A DNA stretch of 64,000 nucleotides from an uncultured Alsobacter sp. (GCF_945952055.1 NZ_CAMFHB010000027.1:24610-88609), one strand, 5' to 3'; shown: positions 1 through 9,430, counted from the stretch's first letter. Notes: a model not told the origin generated them from the letters alone. Program-made: numbers and translations.

Positions 1-1251
1 GACATAGGCTTGGAGGCCATAGACCGTGTCGTTGGCGATACGGACGGCGTCGTCCTCGTTCTCGTAAGCGATGAGCGAGAGAACCGGGCCGAAGATCTCC
101 TCCCGCGCGATCGTCATGTCGTTGGTCACTCCGCCGAAGAGCGTGGGACGCACGAACCATCCCGTCAGTCCTTCAGGACGACCCAACCCGCCGGCGAGGA
201 GGCGGGCGCCCTCCTCGATCCCGAGACGGATATAGCGCTGCACGCGCTCCCACTGGCGCTCGCTGACCATCGGGCCGACCGTCGTCTTCGGGTGGCGGGG
301 ATCCCCGACCTGCACGGCCGACACGGCTTTGCTAGCCCGCTGCTCGATCTCGGCCAGGCGGCTGCGAGGCGTCAGGAGGCGCGTACCGGCGACGCAGGCC
401 TGGCCGCTGTTCATGAAAGCGGCCTGGACGGCGAGCGGGATCGCCGTCTCCAGGTCGGCATCGTCGAGGATGATTGTCGGCGACTTGCCGCCGAGTTCCA
501 GGGTGACGCGCTTCAGCGTCGCCGCACCGGCCTGCAGGATCGCCTTGCCGACGGCCGTCGATCCCGTGAAGGAGATCTTGGCGACGTCGGGATGCCGGCT
601 AATCTCGGCTCCGACGGTCTCGCCGCGCCCCGTGACGATGTTGACGACGCCCGGGGGAAGTGCGGCGGCGTGGAACGCCTCCATGATCACCTGCGTCTGC
701 GTGGCGCTCATCTCGCTCGGCTTGACCACGACGGTGCAGCTCGCCGCGAGCGCCGTCGCGACCTTGCCGCAGATGAAGCCGGCATTGCTGTTCCATGGCG
801 TGATCAGCCCTGCGACTCCGGACGGGGTCATGACCACCTCGGACGCGCCGACGCGGCGGCGGAACGGGTAGGTCTCCAGGAGATCGATCGCCTCATCGAA
901 GGCGGCGACGGAATGGTCGACCATGAACGCCGCGCGCGAAGCCGGCGCCCCGTATTCCTCGATCACGGCTTCCAGCAAGGCGTCCCGGCGGGCAGCGACC
1001 TTGTCCCGCAGGCGGCGGAGCCATGCGATACGCTCGGCCGGGGTAGTGGAGGCGAAGGCGGGTAAGGCGCGGCGAGCCGCGGCGATGGCCTGCCGGGCGT
1101 CCTCCTCGTCGGCAAGACGCACATGTCCGATGACCGCTCCCGTCGCGGGATTGTGGAGCGGGAACAGTTCGGTTCCGTGCGGAAGAACGAACTGGCCGTC
1201 GATGAAGATCCTTTCGATCGTGTTCACGGGTCGCTCCCTGATGAGTGGCAT
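1..1251 (-). CDS. Aldehyde dehydrogenase family protein (C-terminus cut by window edge)
   Basis: NAD(P)-dependent oxidation of an aldehyde to the acid is the family reaction; the substrate cannot be read. The 417 visible residues cover most of a ~480-residue ALDH. Visible are TPWN near 151, the general-base glutamate in LELGGKS (Glu252), the nucleophile in NSGQACVAGTR (Cys286) and an EEIFGPV block near the visible end. The ATG at 1251 has TGAGGAG five bases upstream; an in-frame GTG at 1227 with AGGGAG is an alternative start. The gene leaves the window at its 3' end, so this is truncation by the window, not decay. It is divergent from a LysR gene, its likely regulator by position. Confidence 0.92.
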   Translation of the reverse strand, partial: MPLIRERPVNTIERIFIDGQFVLPHGTELFPLHNPATGAVIGHVRLADEEDARQAIAAARRALPAFASTTPAERIAWLRRLRDKVAARRDALLEAVIEEYGAPASRAAFMVDHSVAAFDEAIDLLETYPFRRRVGASEVVMTPSGVAGLITPWNSNAGFICGKVATALAASCTVVVKPSEMSATQTQVIMEAFHAAALPPGVVNIVTGRGETVGAEISRHPDVAKISFTGSTAVGKAILQAGAATLKRVTLELGGKSPTIILDDADLETAIPLAVQAAFMNSGQACVAGTRLLTPRSRLAEIEQRASKAVSAVQVGDPRHPKTTVGPMVSERQWERVQRYIRLGIEEGARLLAGGLGRPEGLTGWFVRPTLFGGVTNDMTIAREEIFGPVLSLIAYENEDDAVRIANDTVYGLQAYV

Positions 1252-1327
1252 TGCTCCTCAGATAACCCGCCCCTATAAGTTCGATTAGTCGGACAATCTG
1301 GCATGCTCTGGTGAGTGAAACGGGACA
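1252..1327. promoter_or_regulatory. Divergent ALDH/lysR intergenic region
   Basis: These 76 bases separate the divergent aldehyde dehydrogenase and LysR genes and must carry both promoters. The stretch around 1272-1290 is locally AT-richer (TATAAG, GATTAG). I see no convincing long dyad, so no LysR box is assigned. That a LysR protein controls both genes from here is inference from layout. Confidence 0.45.
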
Positions 1328-2272
1328 ATGCAGACCACAGGGCTGACGGAACTCGAAGCCGTGCAGGCGGTGGCGCGACACCGCAACTTCCGCTCCGCGG
1401 CGACGCAGATCGGAATCTCCCGGTCCGCTCTCAGCCACATGGTCGCGGTGCTGGAGAGCCGCCTGGGCGCTCGTCTGTTCCACCGCACCACGCGCAGCGT
1501 GGCGCTGACTGAGGCCGGCGAGCGGTTCGTCGCCGAGACGGGGCCCGCGCTGCGCGACATCCGCGAAGCCATGGAGCGCCTGGGCGACCACCAGGCCGAG
1601 CCGTCGGGGACGCTGAGGATCAATGCCTCGTCGGGCGCGGCGCGGCAGATCATGGCGCCGGTCGTCCTCGAGTATGTCCGGCGCTTTCCCCGGGTGACCA
1701 TCGACATCGTTACCGAGGGCAAGCTGGTCGATATCGTGCTCGAAGGCTTTGACCTTGGGGTTCGGCTGGCCGAGGCCGTGCCTCGGGACATGATCGCCGT
1801 CCCGCTCGGGCCGCAGCAACGCTTCGCTGTCGTCGGCTCGCCAGCCTATTTCGAGCGGCACCCCAGGCCGCTCGCCCCGGGTGACCTCGCCGCCCACGCC
1901 TGCATCCGCAGCCGCATGCCTGGGGGCGGGATCTATCGATGGGAGTTCGAGCACCACGGCGAGCAAGTAGAGATCGACGGCACGGGGCCGCTCATCCTCG
2001 ACGACCCCCTGCTGATGATCGAGGCGGCCCGAGCTGGGATCGGACTCGCCTACCTGACGGAGTGGAACGTCGCGGACGACTTCGCGTCGGGACGGCTCGT
2101 GCGTGTGCTCGAAGACTGGACGCCGCCCTTCCCTGGCCTGTGCCTCTACTACCCGGGACGCCGGCACCTCGCCGCCCATCACCGCGCGTTCGTCGACCTC
2201 GCCCGTGATGTTGCGCGGAACGCAAATCCGTCGTCGCCCGAAGGCAAGACCTGGCGCGCGCCAGACGCCTAG
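1328..2272 (+). CDS. LysR family transcriptional regulator
   Basis: A 314-residue protein of normal LysR length. The N-terminal winged helix (about residues 8-67) has the family pattern: FRSAATQIGISRSALSHMV as the helix-turn-helix, then LESRLGARLFHRTTRSVALTEAG. The rest is a periplasmic-binding-like effector domain (about 95-300) with typical blocks such as GTLRINA near 95. It resembles the subgroup acting on short-chain dehydrogenases or ALDH neighbours. It is divergent from the aldehyde dehydrogenase, which it probably regulates. Its last four bases overlap the 3' end of the convergent regulator gene. The effector is unknown. Confidence 0.93.
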   Translation: MQTTGLTELEAVQAVARHRNFRSAATQIGISRSALSHMVAVLESRLGARLFHRTTRSVALTEAGERFVAETGPALRDIREAMERLGDHQAEPSGTLRINASSGAARQIMAPVVLEYVRRFPRVTIDIVTEGKLVDIVLEGFDLGVRLAEAVPRDMIAVPLGPQQRFAVVGSPAYFERHPRPLAPGDLAAHACIRSRMPGGGIYRWEFEHHGEQVEIDGTGPLILDDPLLMIEAARAGIGLAYLTEWNVADDFASGRLVRVLEDWTPPFPGLCLYYPGRRHLAAHHRAFVDLARDVARNANPSSPEGKTWRAPDA

Positions 2273-5013
2273 CCAGCGTCTGCCCGCAGGGCAGCAAGGC
2301 TCGATGCCGCTCGACGTTCCCAGCTGCCCGCCCCCTGCCGGCGGGCAAGAGCCAGCGACCGTTGCAACAGGGCCAGCGCCCTGTCCGGAGAAGCCTCGTC
2401 GTCTTGCAGCGCGAGCAGGGCACCGACCCGCAAGAGCTCCGGCATTGAGCAGAGATCACCACTCGTCTCGGCGTCCTCCACCGTTCGGTCGAGGAGGTCG
2501 CGTGCCTCAGGGCTTCGCTCCGAATGCATCAGCCCCTCAATCAGCGCGAGTGTCAGCGGCGTCGAGAGCAGCTCATAGGGCATCGCGTGCAGCTTCGCGA
2601 GGCTCTCCTCGAGGATGGCGACGCCTACGATCGGATTGCCCCGGCGGATGGCCAGGACGCCCCGCCAGCCCCGCCCCACTTCCAGGTAGGGTGCGAAGGC
2701 ATTTGGGGCCGAGCGCGAGATGAACCGGTCGAGATGCTCTTCGAGCGCGTGGAGGTCACCGACCCAGTCGAAGACGGAAATGCCCCAGCTCAGCGCGATG
2801 CAAAGGCTGAGGGCATGGTCCATCGTCGCGGCTTCCGCGATGGTGCGGCGGGCGCGATCGACGGCCTGGTCGGGATGGCCTTGCAGCCATAGCGTCCTCG
2901 CCAGGATGGCTCCGGCCAGAACGTGGCCGTCGAGACCGAGGTAGAGCGTTGTCGTCCTCTCCGAGCGCGGGCCGGCGGCCAGCGCCGCCTCCAGCTCCGT
3001 CCGGGCGCGGCCGTGTTCGCCGGCGAAGTGGAACGACATTCCCAGGATAGAGCGGGCCATGGCGGCTGCCACGGAATCGGATTGAGAATCAGCCAAGGCG
3101 ACGCAGCGTTCGGCGTAGCTGAACGCAGACCGGAACTCGCCCGTCCGCAAGTGGAACAACTGCAGCGAGCCGAGGACCTGGACTTGGTCCAGGGGTTCTC
3201 CCACCTCGTCGGCGAGGTCGAGACTTCTGACGAGAGCCTCGAGCGCGGCTTGCGTCCCGCCGCGCGTGAACATCAGGGAGACGCCGAGGGCCGATTGCAG
3301 GTGCATTTCCTCGTGCGTTCCACGCGACGCCGGCTCGAGGGTGGCGAGCGCCCGCTCCGTCCAGCGGTGACACTCCGACAAGAGCGACATGGCGAGGAAG
3401 ACGGGGCCGGCCTTGGCCGCGAGCCGTCGGCCGAGGGCGGGGTCGCCATGCTCGCCGAAGCACCAATCGAGCGCCGCGCGCAAGTTGGCGAGCCCCGCAA
3501 GGTGACGCGCTCTCTCCGCCACGTTCGACAGGCGCGACCACTCGGCGCCGGTTTCCTCCAGCCAGGCCAGGGAATGCCGGGCGTGCCTTGTCGCCAGAGC
3601 GGACCTGTCGGCGTCGGGCGCAGGCGTCTCGTCCATGTAGGCGCGCGTCGTGTCGAGGAGCCGGTAGCGCACCATGGCGCCGACGGGCCGGGCCGCCACC
3701 ATCGACTTCGCCACGAGGCTGTCGAGCGACTGAAAGAGAGCCTCCGCGTCCAGCTCTTCGTCTGTACACACGGCCAGCGCGGCGTCGATGGTGAAGCTGC
3801 CGACAAAGACGGCGAGGCGGCGCAGCACGGTCCTGTCCTGCTCCGAGAGCAGCCCGAAGCTCCAGTCGAGCGTGGCATGCAGGGTGCGCTGGCGTGCCGG
3901 CGCATCGCGGGCGCCAGTCCAGGTGAGAGCCAGTCGTTCCCGAAGCAGGGCCGCCGTCGTCTCCAGGCCGAAGGCCTCAACCCGTCTCGCCGCGAGCTCG
4001 ATCGCGAGCGGCATTCCGTCGAGCCTGCGGCAGATGTCGGCGATCAGGGCCGCCCCAGCGTCGTCTGCTTCGAGCCTGACACCCGATGAGACCGCTCGCT
4101 CCGCGAAGAGCCGTGTCGCCGGGGAGCGACAGATGTCATCGCCCGTGAGGGGCGTGTCATCGTCCGGACAGGCGAGCGGCGCCAGCCGATATACCTGCTC
4201 ACCCTCGACCTGCAGGGCTTCCCGGCTCGTCGCCAGAATGAGCACCTCCGGAACCTCGGTGAACAGCCGCCCGGCCAGCGCGGCGACGGTGTCGATGACG
4301 TGCTCGCAGGTATCCAGGATCAGGAGAGACGGCCCGCTCCGGAGCGCCTCGATGACAGCGCCGGCTCTGTCCTCCGCATCGCCTTGCACGCCGAGCATGG
4401 ACGCCACCGTCACCGTGACCAGATCGGGCGTCCCAAGCATGCTGAGGTCCACGAAGAGGATGGCTCCGTCGAAGGTCGACGCGAGATCGTGGGCCACGTC
4501 CAGCGCGAGCGTCGACTTGCCGACACCCCCCGGTCCGACCACGGTCACGAAGCGTCGCGTCGTCAGCATGTGCCGGACGACCCGGCTGTCGTCCTCACGC
4601 CCGAGGACCAGCATGGGCCGGTTGGGCATGTTGGTCTGCTGGCGCACAGGTGTGATCGCGTGCCGTGGGGCCTCGGTCTCGCGGACGACACTCGCGACGA
4701 AGCAGTAGCCGCGGCCCGGCAACGTCGTGATGTAGCGCGCCCCGTCTCTCCCGTCGCCGAGCGCCTTGCGCAGGTTGGCCATGTGAAAGCGCAGGCTGCC
4801 TTCGCCCACCGTCATGTCCGGCCAGACGCGCGCCAGGAGCTCGTTCTTCCCGACGGCTTCGTTCGGGCTGGCCGCCAGAGTGGCGAGGATATCGAAGGCG
4901 CGCGCTCCCACGTCGACCGTCTCGGCGCCGCGCAGCAGCAGCCGTTCCCTCGGCTTGAGGGTGAACGGCCCAAAGGAGAGCACATCGGCCTCGGGGGAAG
5001 GCAGCTCCGGCAT
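2269..5013 (-). CDS. Winged-helix / AAA-type ATPase / TPR transcriptional regulator
   Basis: A 914-residue signal-transducing regulator. Residues 12-108 form an OmpR/CadC-type winged helix (VGEGSLRFHMANLRKALGD, then YITTLPGRGYCF). Residues 155-400 are an NB-ARC/STAND-like ATPase with Walker A GPGGVGKST at 160-168 and Walker B LLILDTCEH at 230-238. The remainder is helical and TPR-like, Ala/Leu/Arg rich, probably the sensor and oligomerisation arm. No membrane segment is seen, so it is cytoplasmic. It is divergent from the Ohr/DipZ operon across 194 bases that hold a dyad, which makes that operon the best target. The combination is known in alphaproteobacteria, but ligand and regulon are generally unknown. 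Confidence 0.9.
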   Translation of the reverse strand: MPELPSPEADVLSFGPFTLKPRERLLLRGAETVDVGARAFDILATLAASPNEAVGKNELLARVWPDMTVGEGSLRFHMANLRKALGDGRDGARYITTLPGRGYCFVASVVRETEAPRHAITPVRQQTNMPNRPMLVLGREDDSRVVRHMLTTRRFVTVVGPGGVGKSTLALDVAHDLASTFDGAILFVDLSMLGTPDLVTVTVASMLGVQGDAEDRAGAVIEALRSGPSLLILDTCEHVIDTVAALAGRLFTEVPEVLILATSREALQVEGEQVYRLAPLACPDDDTPLTGDDICRSPATRLFAERAVSSGVRLEADDAGAALIADICRRLDGMPLAIELAARRVEAFGLETTAALLRERLALTWTGARDAPARQRTLHATLDWSFGLLSEQDRTVLRRLAVFVGSFTIDAALAVCTDEELDAEALFQSLDSLVAKSMVAARPVGAMVRYRLLDTTRAYMDETPAPDADRSALATRHARHSLAWLEETGAEWSRLSNVAERARHLAGLANLRAALDWCFGEHGDPALGRRLAAKAGPVFLAMSLLSECHRWTERALATLEPASRGTHEEMHLQSALGVSLMFTRGGTQAALEALVRSLDLADEVGEPLDQVQVLGSLQLFHLRTGEFRSAFSYAERCVALADSQSDSVAAAMARSILGMSFHFAGEHGRARTELEAALAAGPRSERTTTLYLGLDGHVLAGAILARTLWLQGHPDQAVDRARRTIAEAATMDHALSLCIALSWGISVFDWVGDLHALEEHLDRFISRSAPNAFAPYLEVGRGWRGVLAIRRGNPIVGVAILEESLAKLHAMPYELLSTPLTLALIEGLMHSERSPEARDLLDRTVEDAETSGDLCSMPELLRVGALLALQDDEASPDRALALLQRSLALARRQGAGSWERRAASSLAALRADAG

Positions 5014-5094
5014 GACCTCGTTCGCTTGTCAGATCCAAGACTATCCATTTGGCGCCGTGCTCGCCACGCGCCACGTGCGGGTTCGCATCGGCTG

Positions 5095-5116
5095 GTGAGC
5101 GCTGACAGCGGCTCAC
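5095..5116. promoter_or_regulatory. Dyad GTGAGC-N10-GCTCAC, candidate operator
   Basis: Perfect 6-base arms at 5095-5100 and 5111-5116, flanked by a further GTTCG (5081-5085) and CGAAC (5116-5120) pair. It lies between the divergent wHTH-ATPase regulator and the ohr-like gene, about 90 bases from either start codon. An operator for the adjacent regulator is inference. Confidence 0.4.
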
Positions 5117-5207
5117 GAACGCTAACGGGCTTGCAGGCATCGCCGCCGGTACGACGACGGGACGTCAGCTTTCGCCCTTCGCTGACCATCGACCAGGAGA
5201 CACACCC

Positions 5208-5648
5208 ATGACTTCGGACGCCAAGGTGCTCTACACCGGCCAGGTCCACACGACGGGCGGCCGCGACAAGGGATCAGCCCGCAGCTCGGATGGCAGGCTT
5301 GACATCGCGCTGTCCGTGCCGGGCGGACCCGGGTTGGGCACTAATCCCGAACAGCTCTTCGCAGCAGGGTGGTCCGCCTGCTTCGAGGGCGCTATCGCCA
5401 TCGCGGCCCGCCGCATGAAGATCACATCCCCGGCCGATCTCGCCATCGACGCCGAGGTCAGCCTGAACCAGGGCGGCGAGGGGTACTTCCTGTCGGCCCG
5501 CCTGACCGTTTCGCTGCCCGGCCTCGATCCCGCAACGGCCCAGGCGCTCGTCGACGCCGCGCACGAGACCTGCCCGTACTCCAAGGCGACCCGCGGCAAC
5601 ATTGATGTCGCAATCGTTCTCGCCGACCGCCGCGCGGTCGGGCGTTGA
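5208..5648 (+). CDS. ohr: Ohr family organic hydroperoxide resistance protein
   Basis: A thiol peroxidase of the Ohr branch of the OsmC/Ohr family that reduces organic and fatty-acid hydroperoxides in the cytoplasm. At 146 residues it is of normal length. The two redox cysteines are in family contexts: FAAGWSACFEGA (Cys58) and HETCPYSKATRGN (Cys122). The N-terminal VLYTGQVHTTGGRDG-like start and the GLGTNPEQL block also fit. AGGAGA eight bases before the ATG supports the start. It is the first gene of a rightward unit that continues into hydrolase and DipZ-like genes, suggesting an envelope or oxidative-stress operon. No MarR-type OhrR lies nearby; the divergent wHTH-ATPase protein may replace it. 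Confidence 0.93.
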   Translation: MTSDAKVLYTGQVHTTGGRDKGSARSSDGRLDIALSVPGGPGLGTNPEQLFAAGWSACFEGAIAIAARRMKITSPADLAIDAEVSLNQGGEGYFLSARLTVSLPGLDPATAQALVDAAHETCPYSKATRGNIDVAIVLADRRAVGR

Positions 5649-5669
5649 GACCGTGCAGAGGCCCCTGCC

Positions 5670-6437
5670 ATGAACCGATCCAATGTCCTCTATGCCCTCC
5701 TCGCCCTCGCGGCGTCGGCGACGCCTTCCGCGGCCTGGGCCGACCCCGTCCGCAACGTCGTGATTGTCCACGGCGCGTTCGCCGACGGATCGGGCTGGCG
5801 CAAGGTCTCCGACCTCCTGACGGCCAAAGGCCTGCATGTCAGTATCGTGCAGCAGCCGCTGACCTCGCTCGACGACGACGTCGCCGCGACACGCAGGATC
5901 CTCGCCCTGCAGGACGGCCCCACCATCCTCGTCGGGCACAGCTACGGCGGCATGGTGGTCACCGCCGCGGGCGACGATCCGAAGGTGACGGGCCTCGTCT
6001 ACGTCGCGGCGTTCCAGCCCGACCGGGGCGAGAGCCTTGCGAATCTTGCCAACAGCAAGCCCGTGACTGGAGCGAAGCCCGATGCGATCGAGGCGACGAA
6101 CGATGGTTTCCTTTCCCTCGCCCTGGCCGAGTTCCCCGCCGCCTTCGCCGCCGACCTGCCCAAGGCCGAGGCGGCCTTCATGGCGCGCTCGCAGGTGTTC
6201 GCCGCGAAGGTCGCCTTCACGCAGGAGGCCGGCGAGCCGGCATGGAAGTCGAAGCCGAGCTGGGCCCTCGTGGCGACCCAGGACCGGTCGATCAATCCGG
6301 ATTTGGAGCGCGAGATGGCCAAACGCGCCGGCAGCACCGTCCGCGAGGTGAAGGCCAGCCACGCCGTCTACCTGTCCCGCCCGGCCGCCGTGGCGGCTCT
6401 GATCATTGAAGCGGCGGCCAAGGTGCCTTCGCGATGA
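5670..6437 (+). CDS. Secreted alpha/beta hydrolase
   Basis: A 255-residue serine hydrolase of the alpha/beta fold. A Sec-type signal peptide covers about residues 1-25 (cleavage after AAWA is plausible), so it acts in the periplasm or outside. The mature part has the oxyanion-type VIVHGAF (32-38), the nucleophile elbow GHSYGG (Ser91) and a late His in ASHAVYLSRP, giving a complete Ser-Asp-His set. It resembles the EstC-like esterases often annotated simply as alpha/beta hydrolase; the substrate is unknown. Its stop overlaps the next start by four bases (ATGA), so it is translationally coupled to the DipZ-like gene. Confidence 0.88.
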   Translation: MNRSNVLYALLALAASATPSAAWADPVRNVVIVHGAFADGSGWRKVSDLLTAKGLHVSIVQQPLTSLDDDVAATRRILALQDGPTILVGHSYGGMVVTAAGDDPKVTGLVYVAAFQPDRGESLANLANSKPVTGAKPDAIEATNDGFLSLALAEFPAAFAADLPKAEAAFMARSQVFAAKVAFTQEAGEPAWKSKPSWALVATQDRSINPDLEREMAKRAGSTVREVKASHAVYLSRPAAVAALIIEAAAKVPSR

Positions 6438-8170
6438 CCGCCGGATCCTTTCTCGCCGTCTGCTTCCTTGCCGGCGTGCTCACCATCGCGAGCCCCTGCA
6501 TCTTGCCGATCGTACCGTTCGTCTTCGCCCGTCCGGGCCAGAGTGTCCTGCGTGGGACGTTGCCGCTCCTCGCCGGACTTGTGGCCGCCTTCGCGTCGGT
6601 CGTGGCGCTCGCGGCTGCGGGCGCCGCCTGGGCGGCGCAGGCGCACGACATCGGCCGCGCCGTCGGGCTCGCCGTGCTGGCCATCGTCGCCGCCACGCTC
6701 CTGTCGGACCGCCTCGCGGGCCTCGCCGCGCGCCCCTTCACGGACCTGGGCGGCCGGCTCTCGGGACGAGCGGGAACCGGGATCGCGGCGTCCCTGGTGA
6801 CGGGCGTGGCGGTCGGCCTGCTCTGGGCGCCCTGTGCCGGCCCGGTGCTGGCGCTCGTCCTCACCGGCGGCGCCGCATCGGGTTCGCCTCTGGCGACGGG
6901 TCTGGCGGCCGGAGCCTATGCCGCGGGCGCGGCCACGTCGCTGGCCGTTGTCGTGTCGGTCGGCCGACGACTGGCCGCCGCGCTCCGCGCGTCTTCCGCC
7001 GTGGCGCACCGACTGAGGCAGGTGGCCGGCGTGGCCGCCTTGGCAGCAGTCCTCGCCATCGCATCCGGCTTCGATGCCACCGTCCTCGCGCAGCTCCCGG
7101 CGCCGGCTTCCTCAGGGATCGAGAACGCTCTGCTGCAGAGGCTCCCAGCCAAAGCCAGGGAGGTCGCCATGCCTGCGTCAAGCCAGGTCTTTCGCAGCTC
7201 GCTGCCCGTCCTCGGCGACCTGCCCTCGTTCGCCGGCGCCGCCGACTGGCTGAACGGCCCTCCCCTGACGGCCGAGGCGCTGCGCGGCAAGGTGGTTCTC
7301 GTCCAGTTCTGGACCTACTCCTGCATCAATTGCATCCGCACGCTGCCCTTCGTCAGGGCCTGGGCGCAGTCCTACGCCGCCGAGGGCCTGGTCGTGATCG
7401 GGGTGCACACGCCCGAGTTCGCCTTCGAGCACGATGAGAACAACGTCCGGCGTGCACTCGCCCGCTTCGGGCTGACCTATCCCGTCGCCATCGACAATGG
7501 CTTCAAAGTCTGGCGCGCCTTCGGCAACGAGTCCTGGCCGGGCTTTGCCCTGGTCGACGCGCAGGGACGGATCCGCTACCGCACGGCCGGAGAGGGACAG
7601 GAGTCCCGCACGGAGCAGGCGATCCGGGACTTGCTGACCGAGGCGGGCGCGGCCCGCGAACCGGTCGCCACGCCGGCTGCGCCGCCGGCGCCGGGCGAAC
7701 AGGCCGCCGCGGATTGGGATCACCTGCGCTCGGACGAAACCTATCTCGGCTACGCCCAGGCGACCCGCTTCGCCTCGCGGGAGACGGTCGCCGCCGACCG
7801 CCCGCAGGTCTATTCGTTCGCAGACCTGCCCGCCAACCGGTGGGGCCTGTCCGGCACCTGGACCATTGCCTCGGACCGGGCCATCGCGGCAGCAGCAGAC
7901 GGCCGCGTCGCCTATCGCTTCAACGCTCGCGATCTCCATCTCGTCCTCGGCGCCGGACAGTCCGGACATCCGATCCGCTTCCAGGTGACAGTGGACGGCC
8001 ATGCGCCGGGACCGGACCACGGCTCCGATATCGACGCCGAGGGCTTCGGAACCGTGACGGAGACACGGCTCTACCAGCTCGTGCGGCAGGCCGACGGACC
8101 CCGGGCCCGTACGGTCGAGATCCGCTTCCTCAATCCCGGCGTGGAGGCCTACGCCTTCACCTTCGGCTGA
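6434..8170 (+). CDS. dipZ: DipZ-like protein: CcdA-type membrane domain fused to thioredoxin and C-terminal domain
   Basis: A 578-residue thiol-disulfide transporter. Residues 1-210 are a CcdA/DsbD-type membrane domain with paired cysteines in SPCILPIVPF and WAPCAGPVL, which carries electrons across the membrane. After a linker, a TlpA-like thioredoxin domain follows (about 255-400) with active site CINC at 297-300 in FWTYSCINC. The last ~150 residues form the beta-rich DipZ C-terminal domain seen in full-length homologues. It would reduce envelope disulfides, matching its place behind Ohr and secreted hydrolases. It overlaps the upstream gene by four bases. The domain order is complete; the gene symbol is by similarity to mycobacterial DipZ. 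Confidence 0.88.
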   Translation: MTAGSFLAVCFLAGVLTIASPCILPIVPFVFARPGQSVLRGTLPLLAGLVAAFASVVALAAAGAAWAAQAHDIGRAVGLAVLAIVAATLLSDRLAGLAARPFTDLGGRLSGRAGTGIAASLVTGVAVGLLWAPCAGPVLALVLTGGAASGSPLATGLAAGAYAAGAATSLAVVVSVGRRLAAALRASSAVAHRLRQVAGVAALAAVLAIASGFDATVLAQLPAPASSGIENALLQRLPAKAREVAMPASSQVFRSSLPVLGDLPSFAGAADWLNGPPLTAEALRGKVVLVQFWTYSCINCIRTLPFVRAWAQSYAAEGLVVIGVHTPEFAFEHDENNVRRALARFGLTYPVAIDNGFKVWRAFGNESWPGFALVDAQGRIRYRTAGEGQESRTEQAIRDLLTEAGAAREPVATPAAPPAPGEQAAADWDHLRSDETYLGYAQATRFASRETVAADRPQVYSFADLPANRWGLSGTWTIASDRAIAAAADGRVAYRFNARDLHLVLGAGQSGHPIRFQVTVDGHAPGPDHGSDIDAEGFGTVTETRLYQLVRQADGPRARTVEIRFLNPGVEAYAFTFG

Positions 8171-8182
8171 GGAGATCGCGCC

Positions 8183-8365
8183 ATGCCGTTCCTCCCTGTC
8201 CTGCGCCTGCTTGTGCTTCTGGCGGCCGGCTTCGCGGTCGGCGCTGCTCCCTGTGCCTGGGACACGCCTGCCGCACCTGCGCAAACGTCCGGTCCGACGC
8301 TTACTTCCGACCCACCCGTGCCGCTCTCACCCCCGGAGACCCGCCATGACATTCGACCCCATTGA
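8183..8365 (+). CDS. Possible small secreted peptide (60 residues)
   Basis: A short frame starting 12 bases after the DipZ-like stop, with GAGGAGAT correctly placed before its ATG. The product has a signal-like hydrophobic N-terminus (about residues 3-22, LRLLVLLAAGFAVGA) followed by a Pro/Thr/Ser-rich tail. It overlaps the start of the next hydrolase gene by 20 bases, so its translation could couple DipZ to that gene. No family is recognised. It could be a real small envelope protein, a coupling leader, or chance; the good ribosome binding site and hydrophobic start argue for translation. Confidence 0.4.
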   Translation: MPFLPVLRLLVLLAAGFAVGAAPCAWDTPAAPAQTSGPTLTSDPPVPLSPPETRHDIRPH

Positions 8366-9359
8366 TCCCTCACGCCGCACCCTCATCGCCGGCGCCGCCT
8401 TGGCGCTCGCCACGGCTCCATTCGTTACGCGCAAGGCTCACGCCCAGGCCGCCGACCCAAAAACGTTCGGCCCGATCCGGCAAGTGCAGGCCGGCGTGCT
8501 CGACGTCGGCTATGTCGAGCTCGGACCGGTCGACGGCCCGCCCGTGCTGCTACTGCACGGCTGGCCCTACGACATTCACAGCTACGCCGAGGTGGCCCCC
8601 ATCCTTGCCGCCGCAGGTCACCGCGTGCTCGTGCCGCACCTGCGCGGCTACGGCACGACGCGCTTCCTGTCGCCCGAGACGATGCGCAATGGCCAGCAGG
8701 CAGCGCTCGCCCTCGACATCCTGGCCTTCATGGACGCGCTGAGGATCCCAACGGCCGTCGTCGCCGGCTACGACTGGGGTGCCCGCACCGCCGATATCCT
8801 CGCCGCCCTCTGGCCCGAGCGCTGCAAGGGGCTCGTGTCGGTGAGCGGCTACCTCATCGGGAGCCAAGAGGCGAACCGTGCGCCCCTGCCGCCCAAGGCC
8901 GAGTTGCAGTGGTGGTACCAGTACTACTTCGCGACGGACCGTGGCGAAGCCGGCTACGCCAAGTACACCAAGGACTTCGCCCGCCTGATCTGGGAGCTCG
9001 CCTCGCCACAGTGGCGGTTTGACGACGCAACCTTCGCCCGCTCGGCGGCATCGCTGGAGAATCCGGACCACGTCGCGGTCTCCATCCACAATTACCGCTG
9101 GCGGCTCGGTCTGGCGCAGGGAGAGACGCGCTACGACGATGTCGAGCGCAGGCTCGCGAGCTTCCCCGGCATTGGCGTGCCGACGATCACCATGGAAGGC
9201 GACGCGAACGGGGCACCGCACCCCGACCCGTCAGCCTACGCCCGGTGCTTCACCGGACGCTACGAGCACCGTCTCGTGAGTGGCGGCATCGGCCACAACC
9301 TGCCGCAGGAGGCGCCCCACGAATTCACCCGCGCCGTCCTCGACGTGGCCAAGGCCTGA
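8346..9359 (+). CDS. Tat-exported alpha/beta hydrolase, epoxide hydrolase-like
   Basis: The ATG at 8346 (GGAG upstream) gives 337 residues with a twin-arginine signal: SRRTLIAGAALA at 9-20 and an Ala-rich core ending near AHAQA at 31-35. An open frame runs further upstream but encodes a Pro/Arg-rich stretch that would bury the signal. The mature enzyme has HGWP (71-74), the nucleophile elbow AGYDWGAR with Asp143 in place of Ser, and a C-terminal GIGHNLPQE His. An Asp nucleophile is typical of epoxide hydrolases and haloalkane dehalogenases, so ester-intermediate hydrolysis in the periplasm is expected. It belongs to the Ohr/DipZ unit. Confidence 0.88.
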   Translation: MTFDPIDPSRRTLIAGAALALATAPFVTRKAHAQAADPKTFGPIRQVQAGVLDVGYVELGPVDGPPVLLLHGWPYDIHSYAEVAPILAAAGHRVLVPHLRGYGTTRFLSPETMRNGQQAALALDILAFMDALRIPTAVVAGYDWGARTADILAALWPERCKGLVSVSGYLIGSQEANRAPLPPKAELQWWYQYYFATDRGEAGYAKYTKDFARLIWELASPQWRFDDATFARSAASLENPDHVAVSIHNYRWRLGLAQGETRYDDVERRLASFPGIGVPTITMEGDANGAPHPDPSAYARCFTGRYEHRLVSGGIGHNLPQEAPHEFTRAVLDVAKA

Positions 9360-9430
9360 CTCGCCAGCCCGCCCCCTCCCGTTCATTCCCAATCCACGCC
9401 GGACGCTCCGGCGAACGGAGACCTGCGACC

